Below, piece by piece: positions 28,047-37,142 of a stretch of 64,000 nt of DNA. How positions within the stretch are numbered: the first letter of the stretch is position 1; every line of letters begins with the position of its first letter. The position numbers were made by a program, and so were the translations under genes. The notes beneath the pieces are model-generated. The model saw nothing but the letters and a program-made list of their open reading frames with translations, was not told the DNA's origin and searched no databases. This stretch comes from Edwardsiella hoshinae NBRC 105699 = ATCC 33379 (GTDB lineage Bacteria; Pseudomonadota; Gammaproteobacteria; Enterobacterales; Enterobacteriaceae): contig NZ_BAUC01000003.1 of the NCBI RefSeq assembly GCF_000474215.1, forward strand, positions 1-64,000. Direction: 5' to 3'.

Positions 28047-28076
28047 AGAACACGATCAGTATTCAGATCGTGTTCT
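28047..28076 (+). terminator. Terminator-like hairpin after the catabolic operon
   Basis: AGAACACGATC and GATCGTGTTCT form a perfect 11-bp stem with an 8-nt loop, 38 nt after the PrpF-like stop codon, followed by GCTGCTTGTT. It likely closes the operon transcript. Confidence 0.7.
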
Positions 28077-28269
28077 GCTGCTTGTTAAATTAACACCATT
28101 CCAGCTATGGCTTGCAAATATTACAAGATGCGATTTTCTCATCATCTGTTACAGATCATACCTTGCCGATGAATAGCTGGAATTAGAAAATAGATTTTAT
28201 TCTTTACGGACAATATGATTATCACCCTAGTAAGCGTCAATAACAGTTGTACCATATGGAGATAAGCTT

Positions 28270-28827
28270 ATGTTTGCCAAAAAAATCCTCTCTAGCGCAT
28301 TAATACTATGTGGTTTATTTAGTCTGAGCGCGCAGGCGATGGAGCTAACTAGCCCAACGGTAGAAAATAGTAAAGGGCTACAGAATGCACAAATTTTTAA
28401 TGGTTGGGGATGTACTGGGAAAAATGAGTCGCCGGCGCTGACATGGACTGATGTTCCCGCCGGGACAAAGAGTTTTGCGGTGACGATGTATGATCCCGAT
28501 GCCCCCACTGGAAGCGGTTGGTGGCATTGGATGATGATAGATATTCCGGCTGATGTACACCATTTAGCTGAAAATGTCGGAGCAAAAAACAGCACTGATT
28601 TGCCGAAAGGTGCAATTCAATTGCGCAATGATTTCGGCTATGATGGCTTTGGTGGCGCTTGCCCTCCGGCGGGTGCGAAACCTCATAACTACCAAATTAC
28701 CGTGTATGCGTTGAATGTCGCAAAATTAGATATTCCAGCGAATGTTTCTCCTGCCTATGCTGGCTTCTTTATTTTGCAACATAAGATCGGTGAAGCCCGT
28801 TTAACCGCTCCGACAAATGCACGTTAA
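28270..28827 (+). CDS. Periplasmic YbhB/YbcL-type PEBP family protein
   Basis: This 185-residue protein has a signal peptide (residues 1-23, cleavage near AQA-MEL) and a phosphatidylethanolamine-binding-like domain: SPALTWTDVP, MYDPDAPTGSGWWHWMMIDIP and GGACPPAGAKPHNYQITVYAL. These are the ligand-pocket motifs of E. coli YbcL/YbhB. The biological role of the bacterial family is poorly defined; some affect host neutrophil behaviour. It follows the catabolic operon on the same strand after a terminator, and appears independent. Confidence 0.85.
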   Translation: MFAKKILSSALILCGLFSLSAQAMELTSPTVENSKGLQNAQIFNGWGCTGKNESPALTWTDVPAGTKSFAVTMYDPDAPTGSGWWHWMMIDIPADVHHLAENVGAKNSTDLPKGAIQLRNDFGYDGFGGACPPAGAKPHNYQITVYALNVAKLDIPANVSPAYAGFFILQHKIGEARLTAPTNAR

Positions 28828-28846
28828 GTACCGTTAATATGAAACG

Positions 28847-28876
28847 TAACAGAGCCACAGAGATGCGACTCTGTTA
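28847..28876 (+). terminator. Hairpin after the PEBP gene
   Basis: TAACAGAG and CTCTGTTA pair across a 14-nt loop 20 nt after the stop codon. No long T-run follows, so the assignment as terminator is tentative. Confidence 0.4.
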
Positions 28877-29854
28877 TCCTTCATGTTTTCATCGTGGCGG
28901 CGTAGCGCCTACTTGTGGCCCCCGTTGATTTCCATTCAGGCTACTCGCCAAGTGAGCGGCATGTTTGCTTAAACACAATGTCCGCTGCGCCTCCAGCGCT
29001 AAAAGGCGTCACTCTGACGATATGAACGCAGATAGCGTTACTGATGCTGCTCCCCTTCCCGATTTCGTCGTCAACCACTCGCCATCCGCTTCGTACTACG
29101 CTACGTGCTCAACGCGTTACCATCACCGGCCAACACTCGACTTGGTCACAACATAGTCATCCGCCTGCGTTCAGCGTATCCTGACCAACACAAGAAAAAT
29201 ACATCCGTAACCATGGATGGCTCCGCTACAAAATAAAAAAATCGTTGCGCATTGCAACCTGTTTTTCACCTGCCAGCACGCTATGCATGATAACCGCCGG
29301 TAAATGGCGAAACGGGTTGCAACGGCGATGACGTGTCTGCTTTTTGCCTGCCAAGCCTCCCTAAGATAAGCCCTATTTTCTGCCACAGGCCTATCCCTCC
29401 CAGCGAACCTGCTGTTGCCAACAGAACAATCATAAACAACGTCAGTGAACCAAAACAGAGAATATCATTACGTCCGCCTGATAATTATCATCAGGTAAGA
29501 TAACGCTTGGTAAATAATAATCACAAGAAACGAGCAAAAACGATTAAGCTCATTGCCCGCAATACTTAAATACTTGTTGCATTAATATAAGATGAGGAGT
29601 AAAAAATAACTCACGATTCAGCTTCTATCTCGCTGCGCCAGGATTAGCATCGCTTCTTTGATATCAATACACTGCGTGCTGAATAACCCTATTGGTTTAC
29701 TATAAGAACATCTCAGCATGGTGGATACGCTAAGCGCCAGAACGAGCCTAGGATATATAGCCGCGGCACGTTTGTTACGCTTGTGTAAATTATTTCATAT
29801 TTAATATCCATCCATTTGAATATGGTTTGTAACACACTGAGAAAAGGTAATGAA
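28877..29854. other. Long intergenic region, no gene recognised
   Basis: Nearly 1 kb lies between the PEBP gene and yagU. Short frames occur on both strands but none resembles a known protein, has a ribosome site or keeps a protein-like composition. The right part (29450-29800) is AT-rich and probably holds the yagU promoter. Confidence 0.5.
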
Positions 29855-30469
29855 ATGAATTTGTTTGAGCAAACACCTCCCGCGCGTAGGCACTATGGCG
29901 TGGCCTTATTTATTGGTTTAATCGCCGGCGTTATTTCGGCATTCGTAAAATGGGGGGCGGAGAATCCCCTGCCGCCACGGAGCCCTACGGATATATTTAG
30001 CGCGGCATGTGGCCCTGAGTCATTAATCCGCGCGGCCAATCATATTGATTGCTCTCGTAATTTCCTCAACCCCCCCTATCTTTTCCTGCGTGACTGGTTA
30101 GGGGTGGCAGATCCGAATGCCGCGGTGTATACCTTTGCCGGACATGTCTTCAACTGGGTCGGTGTAACACACATTATCTTCTCAGTCATCTTTGCCGTGG
30201 GATATTGTGTAGTGGCAGAGCGCTTCCCTAAGATTAAACTGTGGCAAGGGTTGTTTGCGGGTCTATTAGCGCAAATTTTTGTCCATATGATTTCTCTGCC
30301 ACTGATGGGATTAACACCGCCGCTGATTGATCTTCCTTGGTATGAGAATGTTTCAGAGATCGTCGGTCATCTTATTTGGTTCTGGACGATTGAAATTATT
30401 CGACGCGACCTGAGAAACCGGATAACTCATCAGCCAGATCCTGAGATCCCCCTTGGTGAACCTCGCTAA
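29855..30469 (+). CDS. yagU: YagU, inner-membrane protein (DUF1440)
   Basis: Starting at ATG 29855 (AAAGGTAATGAA upstream), the product is 204 residues, the same as E. coli YagU, and matches it along its length as remembered ([71 protein letters not shown]). Three to four transmembrane segments are visible. In E. coli YagU has been tied to acid resistance. The longer frame from 29816 has no support. Confidence 0.93.
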   Translation: MNLFEQTPPARRHYGVALFIGLIAGVISAFVKWGAENPLPPRSPTDIFSAACGPESLIRAANHIDCSRNFLNPPYLFLRDWLGVADPNAAVYTFAGHVFNWVGVTHIIFSVIFAVGYCVVAERFPKIKLWQGLFAGLLAQIFVHMISLPLMGLTPPLIDLPWYENVSEIVGHLIWFWTIEIIRRDLRNRITHQPDPEIPLGEPR

Positions 30470-30760
30470 GCTATCCCTTGCATAAACTCGGCCATCGCCG
30501 CCTTAATCGCGGAGATGGCCGGTATAACACACAAGAAAATTATCCGCGGCAGCACACTGGTAGCTCCGCGAGCCTTCAACTGCTGGAACAAACACCCGTT
30601 ACTATATAAGCCACATAAGCCACGATAATCGTCACTCACTGTCGACACGCTTCGTTTCTGCTCGCAACCTGAGGGGTGGTATGATAGACACAGTGGGAAT
30701 CGGCCATTGAGCTCGCTCCCGACCATCAGAGAAGCGATTTTATCGCCCAGGAGTAGATCG

Positions 30761-31693
30761 ATGCCGCCCTTGAGTCTCGATGAGATCACCTTTCGCAAGT
30801 TACGTATCTTCATGACGTTTATGGAAAAAGGTAACATTGCCAGGACGGCGGAGGCCCTAGATATCAGTGGCGTCAGCGTCCACCGCGCCCTGCATACACT
30901 AGAGGAGAATGTTCGCTGCCCGCTGTTTGTACATAAAGGCCGTAATTTGCTAGCACAGCCGGCGGCCTGGACCTTGCTAGAATATTGCCAGGAAATTAGT
31001 CAATTAATGGCGCGAGGACTGGAGGAAACCCGTCACACGGCAGGCATTGGGCAAGGACGTTTACGCCTCGGGACACTTTACTCACTGACGCTAGAAACCG
31101 TGCCGCGCCTAATTATGGGAATGAAACTGCGCCGCCCCGATCTGGAATTGGAGTTAACAATGAACTCTAACCAGGCGCTGTTGGCAATGCTGGAGGACGG
31201 CAGCCTAGACGCAATACTGATATCGACTTCAGAAAGTGATATCGACCATAATACCTTGGAAGTCCTCCCCCTGTTTCATGACAGTATCTACTTGGCGGCC
31301 CCGCTGAACACCCCCCTGCGGCCCCAGCCATGCGCAGATCTGCGCGATTATCGGGAGCAGAAATTCGTCTCATTGGCGGAAGGGTTTGCGACCTACGCCG
31401 GCTTTCAAGAGGCCTTTCATATCGCCGGGTTTAAACCCGAGATTATTACCCACGTGAACGATATTTTCTCGATGCTCAGCCTGGTGCAAGCGGGGGTAGG
31501 CTTTACCTTGGTGCCGGGACGCATGCAGGCAATGTATAAACACTCGGTACAGTTGTTAACGTTAGCCTCCCCCTACCAAATGCAACAGCTCATCGCGATT
31601 GTCTTCGCCCGCAATCGCGAGCGGGATCCTAACCTGCTGGCGTTAGCGGCAGAGGGGCGGATGTACGCCCACGCCTTACAACACCCCGGTTAA
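30761..31693 (+). CDS. mdcR: MdcR, LysR-type regulator of malonate utilisation
   Basis: This protein of about 310 residues has an N-terminal winged helix-turn-helix (RKLRIFMTFMEKGNIARTAEALDISGVSVHRALHTLEE) and a LysR substrate-binding domain. The start at 30761 has AGGAG at 8 nt; the frame from 30707 is less likely. The unusual helix-turn-helix variant matches MdcR/MauR-type malonate regulators. It is convergent with mdcH at the end of the mdc operon and should activate mdcA transcription in response to malonate. Confidence 0.85.
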   Translation: MPPLSLDEITFRKLRIFMTFMEKGNIARTAEALDISGVSVHRALHTLEENVRCPLFVHKGRNLLAQPAAWTLLEYCQEISQLMARGLEETRHTAGIGQGRLRLGTLYSLTLETVPRLIMGMKLRRPDLELELTMNSNQALLAMLEDGSLDAILISTSESDIDHNTLEVLPLFHDSIYLAAPLNTPLRPQPCADLRDYREQKFVSLAEGFATYAGFQEAFHIAGFKPEIITHVNDIFSMLSLVQAGVGFTLVPGRMQAMYKHSVQLLTLASPYQMQQLIAIVFARNRERDPNLLALAAEGRMYAHALQHPG

Positions 31694-31746
31694 TTTGTGG
31701 CGAATCATCGCTTGCTCACCACGCATCGTGTCAGTGCTGCACAGCA

Positions 31747-32643
31747 TTACTCCTGGACGCGCTTCGCTAACGCTTGCGCCGTCGTCATCCCACACTGTGC
31801 TAATGCGACCGCCTCGCCTTCCCATGCAGCCTGGCGTGTCAGGCGGGTCAATACATTGCCTGGCGGCATTTCAATCGCCAAACGTCCCCCGCGTTCGTTC
31901 GCGGCAATCATGGTCTCGTACCAACGAACGGTACGCGCCATGTTCATTGCCAGATCCTCGGCAATGCGCTCCGGCTGCCATAACAGGCGAGCGCTACTAC
32001 TACTAAGGTAAGCATAACGCGGACGAGAGAGTGTCACCCGGTGAAATGCCGCCAGCAAGCGCTGCGCCGGCTGCGCCAAGAGCGCACAGTGCGACGGGAC
32101 ACTCACCGCCAAGCGTGCTACTTTGCTGGCCCCCGCCGCTCTAGCCCGTGCGGCCACCTCAGCCATCGCCTCGTCACTCCCGGCGATGACAATTTGACAT
32201 TCCGCGTTAAGATTCGCGATGTAGGCGCCACTGTCTGTAAGCAATGCGCTCATCTGGCGCGCAGTTAACCCCATGATCGCCGTTAACCCGTAACCGTGGG
32301 GGTACGCTTGTTCCATCAGATCGCCACGAAGTGCAACCAGCTTTAGTGCATCACTAAAATCCAATGCCCCGGCAATAACCGCCGCCGGATACGCACCGAT
32401 AGACAGGCCGCTGACCATAGAAGGGGTTACGCCACCACGGACTAACTCACGCGCCCAGGCCACCCCAGCGATCAATAAGGAAAGCTGCACCGCCCGGGTA
32501 TGCTGTAAGGCATGGGACGCGTCCAGCGTATCCACCTCATCCCCCAGCACGCTCCGCGCCTGGGCTAACTCCGTTCCTGGAAGGTGTCGCAACATGCCTG
32601 GATGTTGCGTGCCCTGTCCAGGGAAGGTAAACAAAATGCTCAT
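31747..32643 (-). CDS. mdcH: MdcH, malonyl-CoA:ACP transacylase (epsilon subunit)
   Basis: MdcH charges the malonate decarboxylase acyl carrier protein with malonyl groups from malonyl-CoA. This 298-residue FabD-like protein has the N-terminal FTFPGQGTQHPGML, the nucleophile motif SGLSIGAYPAAV (Ser near residue 96) and VPSHCALL with the catalytic His near 200. It starts directly after mdcG ends and is the last gene of the operon. Confidence 0.92.
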   Translation of the reverse strand: MSILFTFPGQGTQHPGMLRHLPGTELAQARSVLGDEVDTLDASHALQHTRAVQLSLLIAGVAWARELVRGGVTPSMVSGLSIGAYPAAVIAGALDFSDALKLVALRGDLMEQAYPHGYGLTAIMGLTARQMSALLTDSGAYIANLNAECQIVIAGSDEAMAEVAARARAAGASKVARLAVSVPSHCALLAQPAQRLLAAFHRVTLSRPRYAYLSSSSARLLWQPERIAEDLAMNMARTVRWYETMIAANERGGRLAIEMPPGNVLTRLTRQAAWEGEAVALAQCGMTTAQALAKRVQE

Positions 32644-33264
32644 TCACGCCTCCTGGCCCCATGGGTCGCGCACGAGGCGTGGCCCATACGAGGTTTTTAA
32701 CAATACTTTTTCGCTGCGCCGCCATTCATTGAGAGCAAATGCGCCGAGTGCCGTCTCTACTTGCGTATCCACTCGACAGGGCCCCGTCGCCAACTGTTGG
32801 CACCATCTCGCCACCACTTCGCCTGACAGCGGTCGAGGTGCACGGATCAGTAAGTCCAGATCGCTGGTCACATGGATCACCGGTCGCCCCGTCGCTAATG
32901 CGTACCCCACGCTACCGGTGATTCCCCATTCCCACGGCCACACTTGCCGCGCCAAGCATAAGGCCATCTGTAGCGTGGGCTGGGTGATAAAGTTTGAACG
33001 CAATAATCTTGGCACATCAGCCAACGATAGGGGCGTGCAGACGCGCGTGATCGCCGCGGGCTTAACCCAGCCGGCGGCCCGCTGCTCACGACTGACACCC
33101 CGGACGCCGACGGGGATCCTGCCCTGTGCGTCAACATCACGCCGCACAACCAACGGTAGGTCGAGCGTCCAGTGCTGATCCAGCCACTCCGCCGTCACCC
33201 CCTCGAGGGCATCACGCCTGTTCAGCCACACAAGATCATGCGGACGTAAGGGTGCCATCTTCAT
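32644..33264 (-). CDS. mdcG: MdcG, phosphoribosyl-dephospho-CoA transferase
   Basis: MdcG attaches the 2'-(5''-phosphoribosyl)-3'-dephospho-CoA prosthetic group to MdcC. The 206-residue protein has the nucleotidyltransferase-like VTSDLDLLIRAPRPL with paired Asp, RPHDLVWL at the N-terminus and GSVGYALATG. It is adjacent to the transporter gene and mdcH without gaps. Confidence 0.92.
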   Translation of the reverse strand: MKMAPLRPHDLVWLNRRDALEGVTAEWLDQHWTLDLPLVVRRDVDAQGRIPVGVRGVSREQRAAGWVKPAAITRVCTPLSLADVPRLLRSNFITQPTLQMALCLARQVWPWEWGITGSVGYALATGRPVIHVTSDLDLLIRAPRPLSGEVVARWCQQLATGPCRVDTQVETALGAFALNEWRRSEKVLLKTSYGPRLVRDPWGQEA

Positions 33265-34224
33265 TTAATAGCCTGCTGTCAGTGAGATAAACAACGGCAG
33301 CGACAAAATACACAGTACCGAGCTCAACAGTAACACCGCCTCCGCATCCGGTGACTGGACACCAAAACGATTACCGAACACCACCCCGAAGAAACCGGCG
33401 GACAACGCAACCATGAGAATGGCCGTGATCGCCAACGCGCCATGTAAGCCGAGGGCCAGCACAATGCCCCAAGCTATCGCCGGTTGAATCAACAGTTTGG
33501 TAACGGTGGCGCTGATCACTATGGTATTGATTTGTAGCTTACGGGCGGACAGGATCACCCCGGTCAGGAACAACGCCGCGGCAGTGGCGGACAATCCTAA
33601 CGGTTTGATCGCCGCCAGTAGCAATGCCGGCATGCTGATGCCGAGCGCCGACAGCACAACCCCCAACAGCGGCCCCAGGACGATTGGCTTCTTCAATGAA
33701 CGCCACATCAACAGCGGCAACATCGCCAGCGTCGAATCGGCGTTATCGCCCGTCGCGCGCGCCTTCTCACGTTCCAGGATCAGCAAACAGAACGGCGTCA
33801 TCAGCACAGAACCACAGGCGATAGACGCCGCAACGGAGAGCGAGGTCGAGGCCCCTTCCCCCAACACACTCCCGAGGATCGGCAAACCCAACGCCGCATA
33901 GTTCGGCAAGGCCACCGTCAGTGTCAGTACCGCCGCGTCTTGCGGCGCTTTATGAAAGACACCGGTCGCCAAGAAATAGATCGCCGCGTACGTGATCCAC
34001 ATCGCCAGCGTCAACACCAAGATCAACGGTGACTGCGCGACGATCCCAAGCCACGGTGTTTGTACTGTGGCGCTAAATAACGCCGCGGGCAGCGCAAAAT
34101 CCATGACAAAGATATTGAGCAAGGAAACATTGTTGTTATCTACCATTTTGGCCTTTCCGGCCCAAAACCCCAGCAACATGATGATAAAAATCGGTGCCAG
34201 CGCATGAACAATCACATAAGTCAT
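33265..34224 (-). CDS. mdcF: MdcF, malonate permease (auxin efflux carrier family)
   Basis: This is a 319-residue inner-membrane transporter with about ten hydrophobic helices and the two-block layout of the AEC family (PF03547). Features include the N-terminal APIFIIMLLGFWAGKAKMVD and VALPNYAALGLPILGSVLG. Its place inside the operon, between mdcE and mdcG as in Klebsiella, indicates malonate uptake. A 120-bp gap containing an inverted repeat separates it from mdcE. Confidence 0.9.
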   Translation of the reverse strand: MTYVIVHALAPIFIIMLLGFWAGKAKMVDNNNVSLLNIFVMDFALPAALFSATVQTPWLGIVAQSPLILVLTLAMWITYAAIYFLATGVFHKAPQDAAVLTLTVALPNYAALGLPILGSVLGEGASTSLSVAASIACGSVLMTPFCLLILEREKARATGDNADSTLAMLPLLMWRSLKKPIVLGPLLGVVLSALGISMPALLLAAIKPLGLSATAAALFLTGVILSARKLQINTIVISATVTKLLIQPAIAWGIVLALGLHGALAITAILMVALSAGFFGVVFGNRFGVQSPDAEAVLLLSSVLCILSLPLFISLTAGY

Positions 34225-34287
34225 AATTCACCTTGTAACGAATAAACCTGCTAATACAGACGCAATGATTATTATTTTCCTGATCCG

Positions 34288-34326
34288 CTCGGCCACACAG
34301 GCGCATGGCACGCCCGTAAGGCCGAG
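34288..34326 (-). repeat. Inverted repeat between mdcE and mdcF
   Basis: CTCGGCC and GGCCGAG pair across about 25 nt, with further pairing possible inside (GGCG/CGCC). It lies between the stop of mdcE and the start of mdcF and could moderate read-through or stabilise the upstream message. No T-run is present. Confidence 0.4.
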
Positions 34327-34344
34327 TCTGTAACTACGTCTTAT

Positions 34345-35154
34345 TTACCAACTCGCTCGCATGGATGAGCGAACGAAAACAGAGCTGCGACGATGCTTAG
34401 CGCCTAAGCGGCTGGTGAGCGTCGCATCTTGGCGAGCCTCATGAATGGCGTGTTGTAAGGCGCTGACCACCAAGGCCCGATCGCGTGCTGAGGGGGCATC
34501 AGGGTGGGAAATCGCTAGCAGATCCGCAAGCAGCCCCAGCGAAGCATAACTAGTAATGTCATAGGCCATCGGGGGGATCGTTGCCGCCAGTTTCTCCAGC
34601 GCCGCCACACTGCGTAGGGTGATGCGGGCAGCGGAAGCTTTACCCATCGCATGGATTTGTACCGTCTCATCATCGAAGGCGATCAGGCGGTTGGCCTGAT
34701 AACCATGCGCCAAAAACGCCCCCGACATTGCTTTCCCCACGATAAGACCAATCACCGGATGACCGTTCAGACGCGCATTAGCATAGGCCGCGGCGGCCCC
34801 CGCCAACGCCTGGTGGATGCCGAATCCCTCTTCACGGCGCCCGTATGCTTGGCTGGGGACATCAATCAGTGCCACGATCGGACGCTTCACGGCGTTATCG
34901 GCGTCAGCGTCGATGGTTTCACTGATCACCTTAGCCAAGGTCCACCCCTCTAATAGGCCAACTTCCCCATTGCGAGCGCGAGGAAAGTGGTTATTGGCAT
35001 CGGGGACTACCGCGACAAAACGGACGGTTTCCGCGTCCAATTCACCATCACGTACCTGCACGGATGGGCACAACCCGCCCAACCGCGGGGCCGCTGGCGC
35101 CAAGGTTTCCAACCAGACCTCAGCTCGGTTACGTTTCATGGCATGACTCATCAT
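34345..35154 (-). CDS. mdcE: MdcE, malonate decarboxylase gamma subunit
   Basis: MdcE forms with MdcD the carboxy-lyase part that releases CO2 from malonyl-S-ACP. The 269-residue protein has a carboxyltransferase/crotonase-like fold with the IGLIVGKAMSGAFLAHGYQANRLIAF segment and PSQAYGRREEGFGIHQ. Its start overlaps the end of mdcD by 4 nt. Confidence 0.92.
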   Translation of the reverse strand: MMSHAMKRNRAEVWLETLAPAAPRLGGLCPSVQVRDGELDAETVRFVAVVPDANNHFPRARNGEVGLLEGWTLAKVISETIDADADNAVKRPIVALIDVPSQAYGRREEGFGIHQALAGAAAAYANARLNGHPVIGLIVGKAMSGAFLAHGYQANRLIAFDDETVQIHAMGKASAARITLRSVAALEKLAATIPPMAYDITSYASLGLLADLLAISHPDAPSARDRALVVSALQHAIHEARQDATLTSRLGAKHRRSSVFVRSSMRASW

Positions 35155-35984
35155 TTCACCTCCTGGGCAAAGAAGGCGTTAATCTGTTCGGCATCCGCCT
35201 GATTGCGGGTATCGAAACGGTTGAGGCGTGCCAGATACGCATCGTAATCGTCGGTACGGTATTGGGCGGGAATACCTTGCGCCAGCGCGCTGTTTAGCGC
35301 AGTTTTCACCGCGTTAACCCCATCGTTGACAAGGGCATCCACTAACCCACTGTGATAGCGCACCTCGCCACCGGTCATACGCCAGATAAACGGCCGATCA
35401 CGGGAATCATACTCGGCAATCCCGGCTTCCTGCTCAATCACCTGCGGGCCATTTAATCCCAGACGCGCCTCGCGGGTGACGATTAAATAGCTGCACAGCC
35501 CCGCGGCGATGGACATGCCGCCGAAGCAACCTACCGTTCCGGCCACAATCCCAACTACCGGGGTATAACGCCGCAGATCAACGATCGCGGCATGGATGTC
35601 GGCAATCGCCGCCAGACCCAAGTTTGCCTCCTGCAAACGCACACCGCCGGTCTCAAGGCTCAGCACGGCCTGCGTTGGGATGCCATGCCGATTATCCTCG
35701 GCGGCCAGCTCCAGCGCCGCCGCCATTTTCGCGCCCGACACTTCCCCCATGCTGCCGCCTTGAAACGCTCCCTCTATCGCTACAACAACTGTCGGCTTAC
35801 CTTGGAGGGTTCCTTTCATCACCACCATGCCATCATCGGCCTGAGGAACAATCCCCTGCGGCCCCAGCCACGGCGACATCACCCCAGCAAAGGGGTCAAG
35901 CAGTTCCCGGCTACTGCCTGCATCCAGTAGTACGCGGGCACGCTGGCGTGCGCTTAATTCGATAAAGCTGTCATCATCATGCAT
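35151..35984 (-). CDS. mdcD: MdcD, malonate decarboxylase beta subunit
   Basis: MdcD is the other half of the decarboxylase. It is 277 residues, with SFIELSARQRARVLLDAGSSRELLDPF at the N-terminus, GAFQGGSMGEVSGAKMAAALELA, and GTVGCFGGMSIAAGLCSYLIV typical of biotin-independent decarboxylase beta subunits. It overlaps mdcC by 8 nt and mdcE by 4 nt. Confidence 0.93.
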   Translation of the reverse strand: MHDDDSFIELSARQRARVLLDAGSSRELLDPFAGVMSPWLGPQGIVPQADDGMVVMKGTLQGKPTVVVAIEGAFQGGSMGEVSGAKMAAALELAAEDNRHGIPTQAVLSLETGGVRLQEANLGLAAIADIHAAIVDLRRYTPVVGIVAGTVGCFGGMSIAAGLCSYLIVTREARLGLNGPQVIEQEAGIAEYDSRDRPFIWRMTGGEVRYHSGLVDALVNDGVNAVKTALNSALAQGIPAQYRTDDYDAYLARLNRFDTRNQADAEQINAFFAQEVK

Positions 35985-36276
35985 AGCTCACCTCTTCAAA
36001 AACCTGTTCGATACGAATGCGCGCCACTCCGGGCGTTGCCCCAAAATCGTGGATGATCATTTCGCCAGCCGGCAAGCGGCTAACCATCTGCAAACGGGCG
36101 AATAACGCTTCCCATCGCGCACGGCTATTATCGATGGAAGTCGTGATATCAACGGATAACGTCTGACTCTGATCGGCGCTAAATAACACCTCCATATCCC
36201 CAGAGCCCACGACACCGGCTAACGCTTTCCCCTTCAGGGTACGGCTGGCCGGTATGGTTAACCTAATCTGTTCCAT
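35977..36276 (-). CDS. mdcC: MdcC, malonate decarboxylase acyl carrier protein
   Basis: MdcC is the small (99 residues) carrier subunit (delta). The attachment serine for the dephospho-CoA-type cofactor is Ser25 in LAGVVGSGDMEVLF, the same position and context as in Klebsiella MdcC. It lies 17 nt after mdcB and overlaps mdcD. Confidence 0.93.
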   Translation of the reverse strand: MEQIRLTIPASRTLKGKALAGVVGSGDMEVLFSADQSQTLSVDITTSIDNSRARWEALFARLQMVSRLPAGEMIIHDFGATPGVARIRIEQVFEEVSYA

Positions 36277-36293
36277 AACATCCTCTTAACGCT

Positions 36294-37142
36294 TTAATAA
36301 GGCGATTCAATACGATCGAGAAACAGCGTGGCGGCGAGCAGATCCGCCGCACCGCCCGGTGAAGCGTTCAGCGCCAGCATTTGCTGATCTAAACGGGCTA
36401 ACGCCTGTACGCCCGCCGGGTGCGCGCAGCCCCCCATCCGCAGTACGCTGCGGGCACCGCGCTGCATCGTGGTGAGTCCGCTCATGCCCGCACGAGAGAG
36501 CACACAGGTATCGGGGAGTGAGGTCATGATGGCCATCAAGGCATCCAGCCTGGCCTGATCCTCACGGCTACCGTTGCGTCGGCTTAACCGAAGCTGAGGC
36601 AAGCCAAGCTGCATCACATGGGGAAACGCTTGTTGCGCCTCCTCTTTCGCCCCCGGTAGACGATAGCGCTGTGTAACACGCAACCCATTGCTGAAGATCT
36701 TCGGCGCCGCGTCATCCGGAATCGTTGCCAATTCCGCGGCCATTATCGCCACCTGCCGCGCCGTGCCGTGTCCCCCGCGCATCGCCAGCGCGCTGACCAA
36801 CAAGCCCAGCGCCCAGATGGCTCCCCGGTGAGTATTAACCCCGCCCGTTGCCGTCATCATCTGGCGTTCGCCCGCACGGCCGAGTTGTCCGATAGTTTGT
36901 CTGAGTGCCATATCTGCCGGGCGCCGCCAGCTGTGTTGCGCCAGCGCCTGAAACATAGCGGTCAGGCTGTATGCGGAGCGCTCCATCAATGGCAGCGATA
37001 AATCATGGTGAGCGCCACGCCCTCGTTGATCGACCAGACCGGGTTTCGGCGTTAATCGCGCTTCGGCCAGCAGGCACTGCGTCGCGAGCTCTGCCAACCA
37101 TGCGGCGCTATCCTCAGGCTGGATTTGCGGCAGGCCTTTCAT
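36294..37142 (-). CDS. mdcB: MdcB, triphosphoribosyl-dephospho-CoA synthase
   Basis: MdcB makes the prosthetic-group precursor from dephospho-CoA and ATP. The 282-residue CitG/MdcB-family protein has LLAEARLTPKPGLVDQRGRGAHHDLS near the N-terminus and TGGVNTHRGAIWALGLL in the middle. Its start codon shares a base with the stop region of mdcA. Confidence 0.93.
   Translation of the reverse strand: MKGLPQIQPEDSAAWLAELATQCLLAEARLTPKPGLVDQRGRGAHHDLSLPLMERSAYSLTAMFQALAQHSWRRPADMALRQTIGQLGRAGERQMMTATGGVNTHRGAIWALGLLVSALAMRGGHGTARQVAIMAAELATIPDDAAPKIFSNGLRVTQRYRLPGAKEEAQQAFPHVMQLGLPQLRLSRRNGSREDQARLDALMAIMTSLPDTCVLSRAGMSGLTTMQRGARSVLRMGGCAHPAGVQALARLDQQMLALNASPGGAADLLAATLFLDRIESPY

Noticed and set aside
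28965-29156. Short plus-strand frame in the long gap after the PEBP gene
   Set aside because: Composition is not protein-like (many Ser, His and Thr), no ribosome site, no similarity recognised.
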